Assembly (NCBI GenBank): GCA_945870465.1
Contig: CAMBSS010000143.1
Span: forward strand, 1-10,639
Length of the DNA stretch: 10,639 nt
Direction: 5' to 3'
DNA from: Bordetella parapertussis
GTDB taxonomy: Bacteria > Pseudomonadota > Gammaproteobacteria > Burkholderiales > SG8-41
The notes beneath the pieces were generated by a model that saw nothing but the letters and a program-made list of their open reading frames with translations, did not search any database and was not told the origin of the DNA. Both the position numbers and the translations under genes were made by a program. Positions 1-6,933 of the stretch are shown piece after piece; the first letter of the stretch is position 1, and each line of letters starts with the position of its first letter.

Positions 1-308
1 CCGTAACGCAGCGCGATATCGAGCGCGGTTACGTGGAAGTGCCGGCCGCGTCGAGATTCTCGGTGATCACAAACACGCAGGGCGGCTTTATCGTCGATTT
101 TCGTCCGCGCAGCGACGTATTCCTGTCGGTGCGCGTAACGGGCCTGCAAAGCCCGGCCGAGTTTGGCGCCCACGGCGGGACAGCACTGCATAACGTTTCG
201 CATGGTCAGACGACCATTCACCAGCTGGGTTATCGCTTCATGCTGCGCCCGGACCTGCAGCCGGGAATTTATCCGTGGCCGCTCGAGATATCGGTGCGCT
301 CGGCCTGA
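1..308 (+). CDS. C-terminal part of an unidentified beta-rich protein (5' end outside window)
   Basis: The reading frame is open from the left edge (first full codon at base 3) to a TGA at 306-308, giving about 101 residues of a longer protein. I do not recognise the family. The visible part alternates short hydrophobic and polar stretches as expected for beta strands, and has no cysteine and no membrane segment. It ends with a pattern of the form YRFMLRPDLQPGIYPWPLEI, in which a turn (PGxYxWP) precedes a final strand. This kind of ending is seen in secreted or fimbria-like beta-sandwich domains, but that link is only an inference. Any internal start such as the GTG at 33 is probably not the true start, because the frame continues upstream without interruption. 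Codon choice is GC-rich like its neighbours. Confidence 0.6.
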   Translation, partial: VTQRDIERGYVEVPAASRFSVITNTQGGFIVDFRPRSDVFLSVRVTGLQSPAEFGAHGGTALHNVSHGQTTIHQLGYRFMLRPDLQPGIYPWPLEISVRSA

Positions 309-339
309 CCAGATCGGCTGCTGCAATACTCGCCGCGCC

Positions 340-631
340 GCGGCAAAACCGTGCGATTGACCGCGTGTGGGGCCGACGATATAGTTGCGGACATAAAAGG
401 AGGGGGCGTTCAAATTTCTTGTGCGCCGCAGTTACAGCACAAGCACTTGGTATTCGCTGACGGCGTTTGCCGGCGCGCTGCGCGAGGTTGCGGCGCGCAT
501 CAATCAGGCCATCATCAATGTACTTCGGTCATCGGATCTGGTCGACAGCGTCGTGGCCGCCGATACTGAAATCAATATTACGCCGCCGCGACAGGCCGCC
601 GAACGAGATCGCCGGTGTAAAGCCGCAGTGA
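340..631 (+). pseudogene. 3' remnant of a Bug/TctC-family periplasmic receptor gene, frameshifted
   Basis: This stretch encodes a decayed C-terminal end of a Bug (TctC-like) solute-binding protein. From about 421 one frame reads STSTWYSLTAFAGALREVAA followed by RINQAIINVLRSSDLVDSVV. These align by eye with the C-terminal region of the intact receptor downstream (SSWVGVNAPANLPREIVSRL). At about 600 the match moves to another frame, reading NEIAGVKPQ and then a TGA at 629-631. AGxKPQ is a common ending of this family, and the roughly 15 residues that should precede it are missing, so a small deletion with frameshift is likely. Upstream, bases 372-381 (gccgacgata) match the conserved PTI-coding site, but a TAG follows and a TAA lies at 394-396. 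The left border near 340 is approximate. The N-terminal three quarters of the gene are absent. A purine-rich aaaggagg at 396-403 looks like a ribosome binding site but lies inside the remnant. Confidence 0.65.
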
Positions 632-651
632 GCCAACATCGTGGAGCATGC

Positions 652-984
652 ATGCAGCGACTTGGTCTGATGTTTGGCGCGATGGCACTTGCCTTTCTGT
701 CGTTGCCGCTCGCCGCGCAATCGTCGCCCGCGGCGTATCCCAGCAAAGCTGTCCGCGTGGTCGTCGCGTTCGTGCCTGGCGGCATCACCGATGTCATCGG
801 CCGCGCGGTCGCGCGCCAGCTCGAATCCATGGGCCAGCCGGTGATCGTCGAAAACCGCGGCGGCGCCAATGGCCAGCTCGGCAGCGCGCTGGTCGCCAAG
901 GCGACCCCCGACGGTGCCGGAGAACCGGCATCACGCGGCTTGATTGCAAGAGGCCAATACTGCGGTCAAGCCTTGAGCTGGTAG
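652..984 (+). pseudogene. 5' remnant of a second Bug/TctC-family receptor gene, truncated
   Basis: The start ATG at 652 has a TGGAG ribosome binding site at 642-646 and lies 20 bases after the stop of the preceding remnant. The 110-residue product has a signal peptide (about residues 1-22, likely cleavage after LAAQ or nearby). It then has the family's first conserved blocks: VRVVVAFVPGGITDVIGRAV and, further on, VENRGGANGQLGSALVAKAT ending in PDG. In the intact paralogue the equivalent block continues as PDGYTLL. Here the similarity stops exactly at PDG (about residue 88), and 22 unrelated residues follow to a TAG. Bug receptors are about 300-330 residues with two lobes, so this copy lacks most of the fold and could not bind a solute. 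The start signals remain intact, so a short exported peptide could still be made. The same frame is open back to 421, joining the two remnants in one fortuitous reading frame. Confidence 0.75.
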
Positions 985-1042
985 TTTTTGATGCGGGCTG
1001 AACGTGGCTCGTTCGTTGCGAACCGGGTTTCCTGGAGGAGTC

Positions 1043-2011
1043 ATGCACAAGATCACTGTTGTCATGGGCGCCATGTTCGCGGCGCTCGCCGCGGCATCTG
1101 CCCAATCGCAAAACTATCCCGCCAAAACCGTCCGCATCGTCGTGCCTTTTCCAGCCGGCGGCAGCACCGACATCATAGGACGCGTGGTGGCGGAGCAATT
1201 GACTGCCGCCTTTGGTCAGCAGGCTATCGTCGACAACCGTCCGGGTGCGAACGGTGTAATCGGTACCGAGCTGGTGGCCAAAGCCGCGCCCGACGGCTAC
1301 ACGCTGCTGATCGGCGGCATCGGCTCGCTGTCGATCAACCCGGCGATCTACTCGAAGATTCCGTATGACCCAGTGCGCGACTTCACTGCGATCATCCAGA
1401 TCGCGCAGGTGCCCAACGTGCTGGTGGTGCATCCGTCGCTGCCGGTAAAGACCGCAAAGGAACTGATCGCGCTCGCCAAAGCCAATCCGGGCAAGCTCAC
1501 GTTCTCGTCGTCGGGCAGCGGCTCGTCCGACCATATGTCGGGCGAGTTGTTCAAGTCGATGGGCCGCGTGGATCTCGTGCATGTGCCTTACAAGGGCGGT
1601 GCGCCAGCGATCACCGACGCCATCGCCGGTCAGGTCAGCATGACTTTTTCCAATCAGCCGACGGCGCTGCCGCACGTCAAGACGGGCAAGTTGCGCGGCA
1701 TCGCGGTTACCAGCATCAAGCGCTCCAGTGCCGCGCCCGAACTGCCAACGATAGATGAATCGGGGATCAAGGGTTTCGACGTGAGTTCGTGGGTGGGCGT
1801 TAACGCGCCTGCTAACCTGCCGCGCGAGATTGTCAGCCGGCTCAACGCGGAGATTGTGAAGGGCATGAGTTCGCCCGCGGGGCGCGAGCGCCTCAACCAG
1901 CTTGCGTTCGACCCGGTGCTGTCCACGCCCGACCAGTATGCCGCGCATATCAAGGCCGAAGTCGCGAAGTGGGCGCAGGTGGCCAAAACGGCGGGCGCCA
2001 AGCTGGACTGA
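1043..2011 (+). CDS. Bug-family (TctC-like) tripartite tricarboxylate transporter substrate-binding protein
   Basis: This is a periplasmic solute receptor of 322 residues, the usual family length. Such proteins capture carboxylates or related small acids and deliver them to TctA/TctB membrane partners; no partner genes are in this window, so the substrate is unknown. The start ATG at 1043 was chosen over upstream in-frame codons because it follows a strong GGAGGAG (1034-1040) and opens a clear signal peptide, MHKITVVMGAMFAALAAASA, with cleavage predicted after residue 20. Family blocks in order are VRIVVPFPAGGSTDIIGRVV (about 30-49), VDNRPGANG then ELVAKAAPDGYTLL (about 63-89), a central VPYKGGAPAITDAIAGQV, and the C-terminal helix region PREIVSRLNAEIVKGM. 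The gene is the last and only intact member of a tandem set of three paralogues. Solitary receptors of this type are very numerous in Bordetella, Cupriavidus and relatives. Confidence 0.93.
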   Translation: MHKITVVMGAMFAALAAASAQSQNYPAKTVRIVVPFPAGGSTDIIGRVVAEQLTAAFGQQAIVDNRPGANGVIGTELVAKAAPDGYTLLIGGIGSLSINPAIYSKIPYDPVRDFTAIIQIAQVPNVLVVHPSLPVKTAKELIALAKANPGKLTFSSSGSGSSDHMSGELFKSMGRVDLVHVPYKGGAPAITDAIAGQVSMTFSNQPTALPHVKTGKLRGIAVTSIKRSSAAPELPTIDESGIKGFDVSSWVGVNAPANLPREIVSRLNAEIVKGMSSPAGRERLNQLAFDPVLSTPDQYAAHIKAEVAKWAQVAKTAGAKLD

Positions 2012-2058
2012 TTTTCGTGCACATCACTTACCCGGGGCCGGATTTCGTCGAACCATGC

Positions 2059-2090
2059 GGCTGAATATCGCATCAGCCCTTCTAAGTTAT
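2059..2090 (+). terminator. Weak possible terminator after the receptor gene
   Basis: GGCTGA at 2059-2064 can pair with TCAGCC at 2073-2078 around an 8-base loop, followed by a pyrimidine-rich stretch without a clean run of T. It lies about 50 bases after the receptor stop and upstream of the rpmB promoter, where transcription termination would be expected. The stem is short, so this is only a candidate. Confidence 0.3.
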
Positions 2091-2122
2091 TGATTTTCCT
2101 TGTCCACAAGGCTTAATTCAAC

Positions 2123-2151
2123 TTGGGAAAACCACGAAAATAGTGTAGAAT
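2123..2151 (+). promoter_or_regulatory. Sigma70-type promoter for rpmB-rpmG
   Basis: TTGGGA at 2123-2128 (four of six matches to TTGACA) and TAGAAT at 2146-2151 (five of six to TATAAT) are separated by exactly 17 bases. Transcription would start around 2158-2160, giving a leader of about 25 bases before the rpmB start. The surrounding sequence is clearly AT-richer than the flanking genes, as is usual for a strong ribosomal protein promoter. Confidence 0.65.
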
Positions 2152-2182
2152 CGCGCCTTTTCCGAATTCCGGGAGTTGCACC

Positions 2183-2419
2183 ATGGCACGTGTATGTGAT
2201 GTCACAGGCAAGAAGCCGCAGCTGGGGAACCACGTTTCGCACGCGAACAACAAGACGCGTCGCCGTTTCCTGCCCAATCTGCAAAACCGCCGTTTCTGGG
2301 TCGAGAGTGAAAACCGCTGGGTCAACATGCGTGTATCTCAGCATGGCCTGCGCACGATCGACAAGAAGGGCATCGACGTCGTGATCGCGGAAATGCGCGC
2401 GCGCGGCGCGGATATTTAA
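2183..2419 (+). CDS. rpmB: 50S ribosomal protein L28
   Basis: This is a component of the large ribosomal subunit, 78 residues long, the normal length for proteobacterial L28. It begins [20 protein letters not shown] and is rich in Arg/Lys, with the family's [12 protein letters not shown] and [14 protein letters not shown] segments. The start ATG at 2183 has a GGGAG ribosome binding site at 2171-2175 with a 7-base spacing, and the promoter lies just upstream. rpmG follows 12 bases after the stop on the same transcript, the classical rpmB-rpmG pair. The identification rests on strong recall of the family sequence. Confidence 0.97.
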   Translation: MARVCDVTGKKPQLGNHVSHANNKTRRRFLPNLQNRRFWVESENRWVNMRVSQHGLRTIDKKGIDVVIAEMRARGADI

Positions 2420-2431
2420 CAGGGGCTGACC

Positions 2432-2587
2432 ATGCGTGAAAAAATCAAACTCGAATCAACCGCCGGCACCGGCCATTTCTACACCACCGACAAGAACAAG
2501 CGCACCACCCCGGACAAGCTCGAAATCAAGAAATTCGATCCGGTCGCGCGCAAGCACGTGATTTACAAGGAAACGAAGATCAAGTAA
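2432..2587 (+). CDS. rpmG: 50S ribosomal protein L33
   Basis: A short gene of 51 codons plus stop encodes a small basic large-subunit protein. The product begins [20 protein letters not shown] and ends with [11 protein letters not shown]. The [17 protein letters not shown] segment is characteristic of L33. There are no cysteines, so this is the zinc-independent form (C-minus type) rather than the form with paired CxxC motifs. An AGGGG ribosome binding site at 2421-2425 sits 6 bases before the ATG. It lies directly behind rpmB and before a strong terminator. Confidence 0.96.
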   Translation: MREKIKLESTAGTGHFYTTDKNKRTTPDKLEIKKFDPVARKHVIYKETKIK

Positions 2588-2626
2588 ATAACGATAAATC
2601 CGGACGGCATTGCCGCCGGTTTATCT

Positions 2627-2645
2627 CCGCGCATTCAATGCGCGG
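2627..2645. other. GC-rich hairpin upstream of the terminator
   Basis: CCGCGCATT at 2627-2635 and AATGCGCGG at 2637-2645 are exact reverse complements around a single base, which in practice forms a 7-8 bp stem with a small loop. It lies between rpmG and the main terminator stem. It could stabilise the 3' end of the rpmB-rpmG transcript or assist termination; neither role is shown by the sequence. Confidence 0.5.
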
Positions 2646-2651
2646 GGAAGA

Positions 2652-2677
2652 AAAAAGCCCGCTAATGCGGGCTTTTT
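2652..2677. terminator. Bidirectional intrinsic terminator between rpmG and the desaturase gene
   Basis: AAAAAGCCCGC at 2652-2662 pairs perfectly with GCGGGCTTTTT at 2667-2677 around a TAAT loop. Each strand reads as a GC-rich stem followed by a run of T. The hairpin sits between two convergent genes, about 65 bases after the rpmG stop and about 20 bases after the desaturase stop, so it can end transcripts from both sides. Confidence 0.9.
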
Positions 2678-2698
2678 ATTTGTCCTGAAAGAACCGAA

Positions 2699-3874
2699 CT
2701 AAGCGCGGGCGAGCTGGTAGCGGCGCAGGCGCTTGGAGAAGTCCTGCAGCGCCACGATACCGCTGGCCTCGGCGCGGTGGCACCAGTCTTCGAGCTGATG
2801 CACCAATTCGTCCTTGGTGGCGGTTGAGCGCTGCCACAGCGAGGTCAGCTCCTGGCGCATCGAGTACACGGTGTGCAGCGTCTTGCTGTTGCTCAGCACT
2901 TCCTTCATGCGCTCGCGCTCGAGCGCGGTGAGCTTTTGTTCGTCGTTTTGCAGCCAGCGCTTGACCATCGAGCGGTCGACACGTACCGCGCGCGTTTTCA
3001 AATGCGCGATTTCGTCGGCGCAGGTTTGTTTGACCGAGCGCGCATATTTGGTCAGCACGTCGTAACGGCTTTGAATCACCGCATGCAGCGTGTCCTGGTC
3101 GCACTTCGTCTTGTTCGCGGCGAGCATCACCTTGGGGGCGACTTTCTTCACGTGGGCGAGGCCGAGTATTTCCATCGTGCGGATATACATCCAGCCGATG
3201 TCGAATTCCCACCATTTGTTCGACAGTTGCGCCGAGGACGGGTAAGCGTGGTGGTTGTTGTGCAGCTCTTCGCCGCCGATGAGGATGCCCCACGGCACGA
3301 TGTTGCGGCTGGCGTCTTCGGCCTGGAAATTGCGATAGCCCCAGTAGTGGCCGACGCCGTTGATGATGCCTGCCGCAAAAAACGGAATCCACATCATCTG
3401 CACCGCCCAGATCGTCATGCCGATGAAACCGAACAGCGCAAGATTGATGATCATCATGGTGGCGATGCCGGCTACCGAATGCGTCGAGTAAATATTGCGC
3501 TCCATCCAGTCGTCAGGCGTGCCCTGGCCGAACTTTTCCAGCGTTTCGGCGTTCTTTGATTCGATCTTGTACATGTCGGCACCCTGCCACATCACTTTTT
3601 CGATGCCGAGCACGACCGGGCTGTGCGGGTCTTCTTCAGTTTCGCAGCGCGCGTGGTGTTTGCGGTGGACCGCAGTCCACTGCTTGGTTTCCATGCCCGT
3701 AGTCAGCCACAGCCACAAGCGGAAGAAATGGCTGATGACCGGGTGCAGGTCGAGCGCGCGGTGCGCCGAATGCCGGTGCAGGTAGATAGTGACCGCCGCA
3801 ATGGTGATGTGAGTGAACACCAGCGTGACCACTATGTAGCCCCACCAGGGAAGACCGAAGATGCCTGAAAACAT
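2699..3874 (-). CDS. Membrane fatty acid desaturase (delta-9 type) with a long C-terminal tail
   Basis: This is an integral-membrane di-iron desaturase of 391 residues, predicted to insert a double bond into acyl chains of lipids or acyl-CoA. All three histidine boxes are present: HRHSAH at 33-38, HRKHH at 70-74 and HNNHH at 205-209. Hydrophobic segments lie around residues 10-30, 45-60, 136-155 and 157-175, as in the family. The catalytic part ends near residue 250. The remaining roughly 140 residues are soluble, charged and helical, and are not needed for desaturase chemistry. Residues about 313-388 (YSMRQELTSLW, LEDWCHRAEASGIVALQDFS, KRLRRY) look like the C-terminal end of ISL3-family transposases. 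The start ATG at 3874 has no clear ribosome binding site, but an in-frame stop lies 15-18 bases upstream, so no earlier start is possible. It may be co-transcribed with the upstream channel gene (142-base gap) or have its own promoter. The desaturase class is confident; position specificity and donor are not. Confidence 0.93.
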   Translation of the reverse strand: MFSGIFGLPWWGYIVVTLVFTHITIAAVTIYLHRHSAHRALDLHPVISHFFRLWLWLTTGMETKQWTAVHRKHHARCETEEDPHSPVVLGIEKVMWQGADMYKIESKNAETLEKFGQGTPDDWMERNIYSTHSVAGIATMMIINLALFGFIGMTIWAVQMMWIPFFAAGIINGVGHYWGYRNFQAEDASRNIVPWGILIGGEELHNNHHAYPSSAQLSNKWWEFDIGWMYIRTMEILGLAHVKKVAPKVMLAANKTKCDQDTLHAVIQSRYDVLTKYARSVKQTCADEIAHLKTRAVRVDRSMVKRWLQNDEQKLTALERERMKEVLSNSKTLHTVYSMRQELTSLWQRSTATKDELVHQLEDWCHRAEASGIVALQDFSKRLRRYQLARA

Positions 3875-3997
3875 AGGGTTATTTAATAGTTATTATGAGG
3901 GGAATTGGCCGCGAGTTTAGCGAAATAACCCCGCTCAGGGAAGGACTATTTTGGCACTTGAAATTGAACTTTGGGCGGGTCGGGTGCCCTCTATATA

Positions 3998-4018
3998 AAT
4001 CCATGTTTTATATGGATT
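3998..4018 (-). terminator. Possible weak stem-loop at the end of the mechanosensitive channel gene
   Basis: AATCCAT at 3998-4004 and ATGGATT at 4012-4018 are reverse complements around a 7-base AT-rich loop. The stem overlaps the TAA stop at 4017-4019. On the minus strand it is followed by TATATAG rather than a T run, so it is a poor intrinsic terminator and may be only a 3'-end stability element. Confidence 0.3.
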
Positions 4019-5303
4019 ATGTGCTGGATTTCGCGAGGTCGCCGCCGACCAGCCGGACTTCGCGCTGCGGATAGGGAATCCTGATGCCCTGCGCCTTGAA
4101 TTCCTGCCAGATTCCGTAATAGATATCGGAACGCAGATTCGTCTTGCCCTGCTCGGGATCTTCGACCCACACCGCCAGTTCGAGGTCGATGCCATTGTCG
4201 GCAAATGCCTTGATCAGTACGGCCGGGGGCGGATCGGCTAACGCCCGCGCGTGGCGTTTGGCGACATCGGTCATCAAGCGCATGGCGAGATCCAGGTCGG
4301 AGTCGTAGCTCACCTGCACGGACATCGCAATCGCCACTTTGCGGTCGGTGTAGGACTGATTGATCACGGTCGACGTGATCACTGTTTCGTTCGGAATGAT
4401 CGCCTCGGTGCCGTCGAGCGCGCGCACGACGACGTAACGCGCCGTCATCTTGACCAGTTTGCCGGTGTGCTTTTCGATGGTGACCAGATCGCCTATAGTC
4501 ACCGAGCGGTCGAGCAGGATGATGAAGCCGCTGATGTAATTGCTGGCGATCTTCTGCAGGCCGAAGCCGATGCCAACGCCCAGTGCGCCGCCGAACACCG
4601 ACAACGCGGTGAGGTCGATGCCGACCGCGGGCAGCACGACCAGCACCGCCAGCAGCACGAGCAATGCGCGCAGCAGCTTGCTCAGCATCACGCGCAGCGT
4701 CATGTCCATGCCGTGCGCCGACATCAGGCGTTCTTCCAGCAGGCGGCCGATCCACAGCGCGAGCAGCAGCGCGACTACCACCCATACCACGGCCTGGCCG
4801 ATCAACAGCAGCGAGATGCGATGCCCGCCGACCTTGAAACCGACGCCGTCAAAGAACTCGAGTATGCCGGGCGCCAAGCCCAGCACGTAGAGGGCAAAGC
4901 CGAGCCATACCAGCCAGACGATGGTGCGTTCGAATATGTCGAGCACGTTGCCCGGCGCGAACACCAGGCGTTGCAGATGGACCACGAAGCGGATGATGGC
5001 CATCGCCGTCAGCAGCGACACTGCAATACTGAGCAGGCTGACACTGGTCTGGTAATGCGCGAGCCCCCAGCGCCCGCTCAGCACCAGCGCCAGGGCCGCG
5101 AGCGGGAAAACCAGCCGGCGCAGCCCGCCCAGGCCGAATTCGAGTCTGCTGCCTTCGCCGGCGCGCAGGCGCGGCCGCAGCAGATACGAAAGCCAGTACG
5201 CGAGGATCAGGCTTGCCGCGATGGTCGCGACCTGCCACAGGATGCGCTCGTCGTGCAGGTCTTTCCACAGCGCGAGAAGCAGGGGTTCGAAGGAGTCGGT
5301 CAC
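4017..5303 (-). CDS. MscS-family small-conductance mechanosensitive ion channel
   Basis: A 428-residue inner-membrane protein that should open under membrane tension to release solutes during osmotic downshock. There are several hydrophobic helices before the MscS core (about 22-42, 63-80, 88-110, 126-147, 165-188 and 208-228). The pore-lining helix follows at about 237-266, GALGVGIGFGLQKIASNYIS then GFIILLDR, with the alternating small residues (Gly/Ala) typical of MscS TM3. Next come the beta domain (SVTIGDLVTIEKHTGKLVKM, then IPNETVITSTVINQS) and an alpha/beta C-terminal domain ending near PYPQREVRL. It is longer than E. coli MscS (about 286 residues) because of the additional N-terminal helices. 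The start is a GTG at 5303 with no strong ribosome binding site, chosen because it precedes a typical amphipathic N-terminus. It lies 182 bases downstream of the RNA methyltransferase stop on the same strand. Confidence 0.92.
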   Translation of the reverse strand: MTDSFEPLLLALWKDLHDERILWQVATIAASLILAYWLSYLLRPRLRAGEGSRLEFGLGGLRRLVFPLAALALVLSGRWGLAHYQTSVSLLSIAVSLLTAMAIIRFVVHLQRLVFAPGNVLDIFERTIVWLVWLGFALYVLGLAPGILEFFDGVGFKVGGHRISLLLIGQAVVWVVVALLLALWIGRLLEERLMSAHGMDMTLRVMLSKLLRALLVLLAVLVVLPAVGIDLTALSVFGGALGVGIGFGLQKIASNYISGFIILLDRSVTIGDLVTIEKHTGKLVKMTARYVVVRALDGTEAIIPNETVITSTVINQSYTDRKVAIAMSVQVSYDSDLDLAMRLMTDVAKRHARALADPPPAVLIKAFADNGIDLELAVWVEDPEQGKTNLRSDIYYGIWQEFKAQGIRIPYPQREVRLVGGDLAKSST

Positions 5304-5485
5304 GGTTTGCAGGGCGCGCAGTCGGCAAAAATAATTCTAGCACGCCGGCATATAGCTACCGCTTGTTCGTTTGCGCATGCGAGTGCGCCTGGTGGCGCCG
5401 CCAGTTGTGTTGAAGTATGCGTCGCACAACGGCGGGTTGCCGCGCAGGACCAGCGCATTATCGGCGTTGCGGAATGCCGGAACGG

Positions 5486-6757
5486 TCAGGAGACGGCTGC
5501 GCTGCGCACGAGCACGGCGGCAAAAAAACCGTCGCAACCCTGACGATGCGGGTAGAGCTGCAAATACTCGCCGGTATCCAGCGCAATATGCTGCTGGGCC
5601 AGCACCTGATTGGCGGGCAGCAGTTGAAACTGCGGGTGCGCGGCCAGAAACGTCGCCACCACGCCCTGGTTTTCGGCGCGCACGAAACTGCACGTCGCGT
5701 AGACCAGCCGGCCGCCGGGTTTGACCAGCGCGGCAGCGGCGGTCAGGATGCGGCCTTGTTTTGCGGTCAGCTCCGCGATGCCCGCTTCGTTCTGGCGCCA
5801 TTTGAGGTCGGGGTTGCGGCGCAGGGTGCCGAAGCCGCTGCACGGCGCGTCGACCAGCACGCGGTCTATCTTCCCGGCCAGCCGCTTGACCTTGATGTCG
5901 TTCTCGTTGACGAGCAACTGTGGATGCACGTTCGACAGGCCCGAGCGTTTGAGGCGCGGTTTCAATTTGTTCAGCCGCGAGTCGCTGATGTCAAACGCGT
6001 AGAGCCGGCCCTGCGACTGCATCAGCGCGCCCAGCGCCAGCGTCTTGCCGCCGGCGCCGGCGCAGAAATCGACCACCATTTCACGCCGCTTGGGCGCCAG
6101 CAGATAGCACAGCAACTGGCTGCCTTCGTCCTGCACCTCGATGCGCCCGCTGGTGAAAAGCGGATTGCGCCCGAGCGCGGGATTGCCTTCGATGCGTATG
6201 CCGAGCGGCGCGTGCGGCGTCGGTTTTACGTTCAGCCCTTCGATCGTCAACTGCTGCATGATTTTGTCGCGATCGCCGGTGAGCGCGTTGACGCGCAGAT
6301 CGAGTGGTGCCGGCTGCTGCATGGCGCGGCCGAGCGCGAGGATTTCGTCGTCCGGCATATCGGCGGCAAGCATGGCGGCGAGCCACTCCGGGAATTCGGC
6401 TTTGACATGGAGCGGCACGTCAGCGTCGGGCCGCGCCTTGAGATCGGCGGCCCATTGCGCGTTGTCGTTGCCGAGCAGCGGCTCGAGCTGGCGCAGGCTC
6501 ATGCCCTGCACGCGGTTCAGGTAGGCGAGCAGCAGGCGCCGCGGCGTATCGGCGCCGGTGTGGTATTCAATGCCGATGCGCCGCCGCAATATGCCGAACA
6601 CCGTTTCGGCGATGAACTGGCGGTCGTGTTGCCCGAGATCGGCATGCGCGCGGAAGAAGCTGTGCAGCATCGCATCGGCGGGCTGCGTCATCGGCAGCAC
6701 GCGGGCGAGGGCTGCCTCTGCCGCCGCGAGGTGGGCGAAGGCGGCGTTGGACTGCAC
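5486..6757 (-). CDS. RsmB/NOP-family SAM-dependent RNA (cytosine-5) methyltransferase
   Basis: The product transfers a methyl group from S-adenosylmethionine to carbon 5 of a cytosine in RNA, most likely rRNA. Numbering is for the 423-residue form. An N-terminal helical region (1-145) contains PADAMLHSFFRAHADLG. A LRVNALTGDR-type linker lies near 155. The SAM-binding motif I VVDFCAGAGGKTLALG is at 228-243, motif IV DAPCSGFGTLRRNPD at 303-317, and motif VI YATCSF at 353-358. The two conserved cysteines (C306 and C356) are those used for catalysis and product release in the family. The GTG at 6757 is chosen because homologous proteins begin about 24 residues before the PAD motif. The frame stays open to a TTG at 6832, which would add 25 residues; neither start has a clear ribosome binding site. 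It is the last gene of the purM operon, separated from it by repeat arrays. It could be RsmB itself or a paralogue, so no symbol is given. Confidence 0.9.
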   Translation of the reverse strand: MQSNAAFAHLAAAEAALARVLPMTQPADAMLHSFFRAHADLGQHDRQFIAETVFGILRRRIGIEYHTGADTPRRLLLAYLNRVQGMSLRQLEPLLGNDNAQWAADLKARPDADVPLHVKAEFPEWLAAMLAADMPDDEILALGRAMQQPAPLDLRVNALTGDRDKIMQQLTIEGLNVKPTPHAPLGIRIEGNPALGRNPLFTSGRIEVQDEGSQLLCYLLAPKRREMVVDFCAGAGGKTLALGALMQSQGRLYAFDISDSRLNKLKPRLKRSGLSNVHPQLLVNENDIKVKRLAGKIDRVLVDAPCSGFGTLRRNPDLKWRQNEAGIAELTAKQGRILTAAAALVKPGGRLVYATCSFVRAENQGVVATFLAAHPQFQLLPANQVLAQQHIALDTGEYLQLYPHRQGCDGFFAAVLVRSAAVS

Positions 6758-6850
6758 CGCGAGTTTTTTGGTGCGTGGTTTGCGGAGGGGGGATGGCAAG
6801 ATTGGCCTGACGTTTATAAGGATTGGACGCAAAAATAATGCGCAACTGTC

Positions 6851-6897
6851 TAGTGAATGAGTAAATGAGTAAATGAGTAAATGAGTAAATGAATGAG
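6851..6897 (-). repeat. 8-bp tandem repeat array, left arm
   Basis: On the plus strand the unit GAGTAAAT occurs four times in perfect succession at 6859-6890. A variant TAGTGAAT (6851-6858) precedes it and a partial GAATGAG (6891-6897) follows. On the minus strand, the sense of the operon, the unit reads ATTTACTC. The tract is AT-rich in a GC-rich neighbourhood and lies in the gap between a DUF3108 gene and the RNA methyltransferase gene. The unit contains no stop codon in any minus-strand frame. Confidence 0.9.
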
Positions 6898-6933
6898 CAG
6901 CTATGTTCGCGGCGCATCAAGGTCGGGTAACCC

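Noticed and set aside
396..423. Strong AAAGGAGG followed by GTG at 421 as a real translation start
   Set aside because: The spacing (17 bases) is too long and the sequence lies inside a receptor-gene remnant; the purine run may be chance.
794..1948. Long minus-strand open frame (384 codons) across the receptor genes
   Set aside because: It is the antisense shadow of the Bug receptor genes: Arg/His-rich composition, no recognisable domain, and it runs against clear family matches on the plus strand.
5325..5345. TAGAAT on the minus strand upstream of the mechanosensitive channel as a promoter
   Set aside because: No -35-like hexamer occurs 16-18 bases upstream; the -10 match alone is not enough.
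4251..5543. Long plus-strand open frame (430 codons) opposite the mechanosensitive channel
   Set aside because: Antisense shadow with extreme His/Gln/Arg content; the opposite strand encodes a clear MscS protein.
5417..6838. Long plus-strand open frame (473 codons) opposite the RNA methyltransferase
   Set aside because: The minus-strand frame carries all SAM methyltransferase motifs; the plus frame has the Gln/Arg/His-rich composition typical of antisense frames in GC-rich genes.
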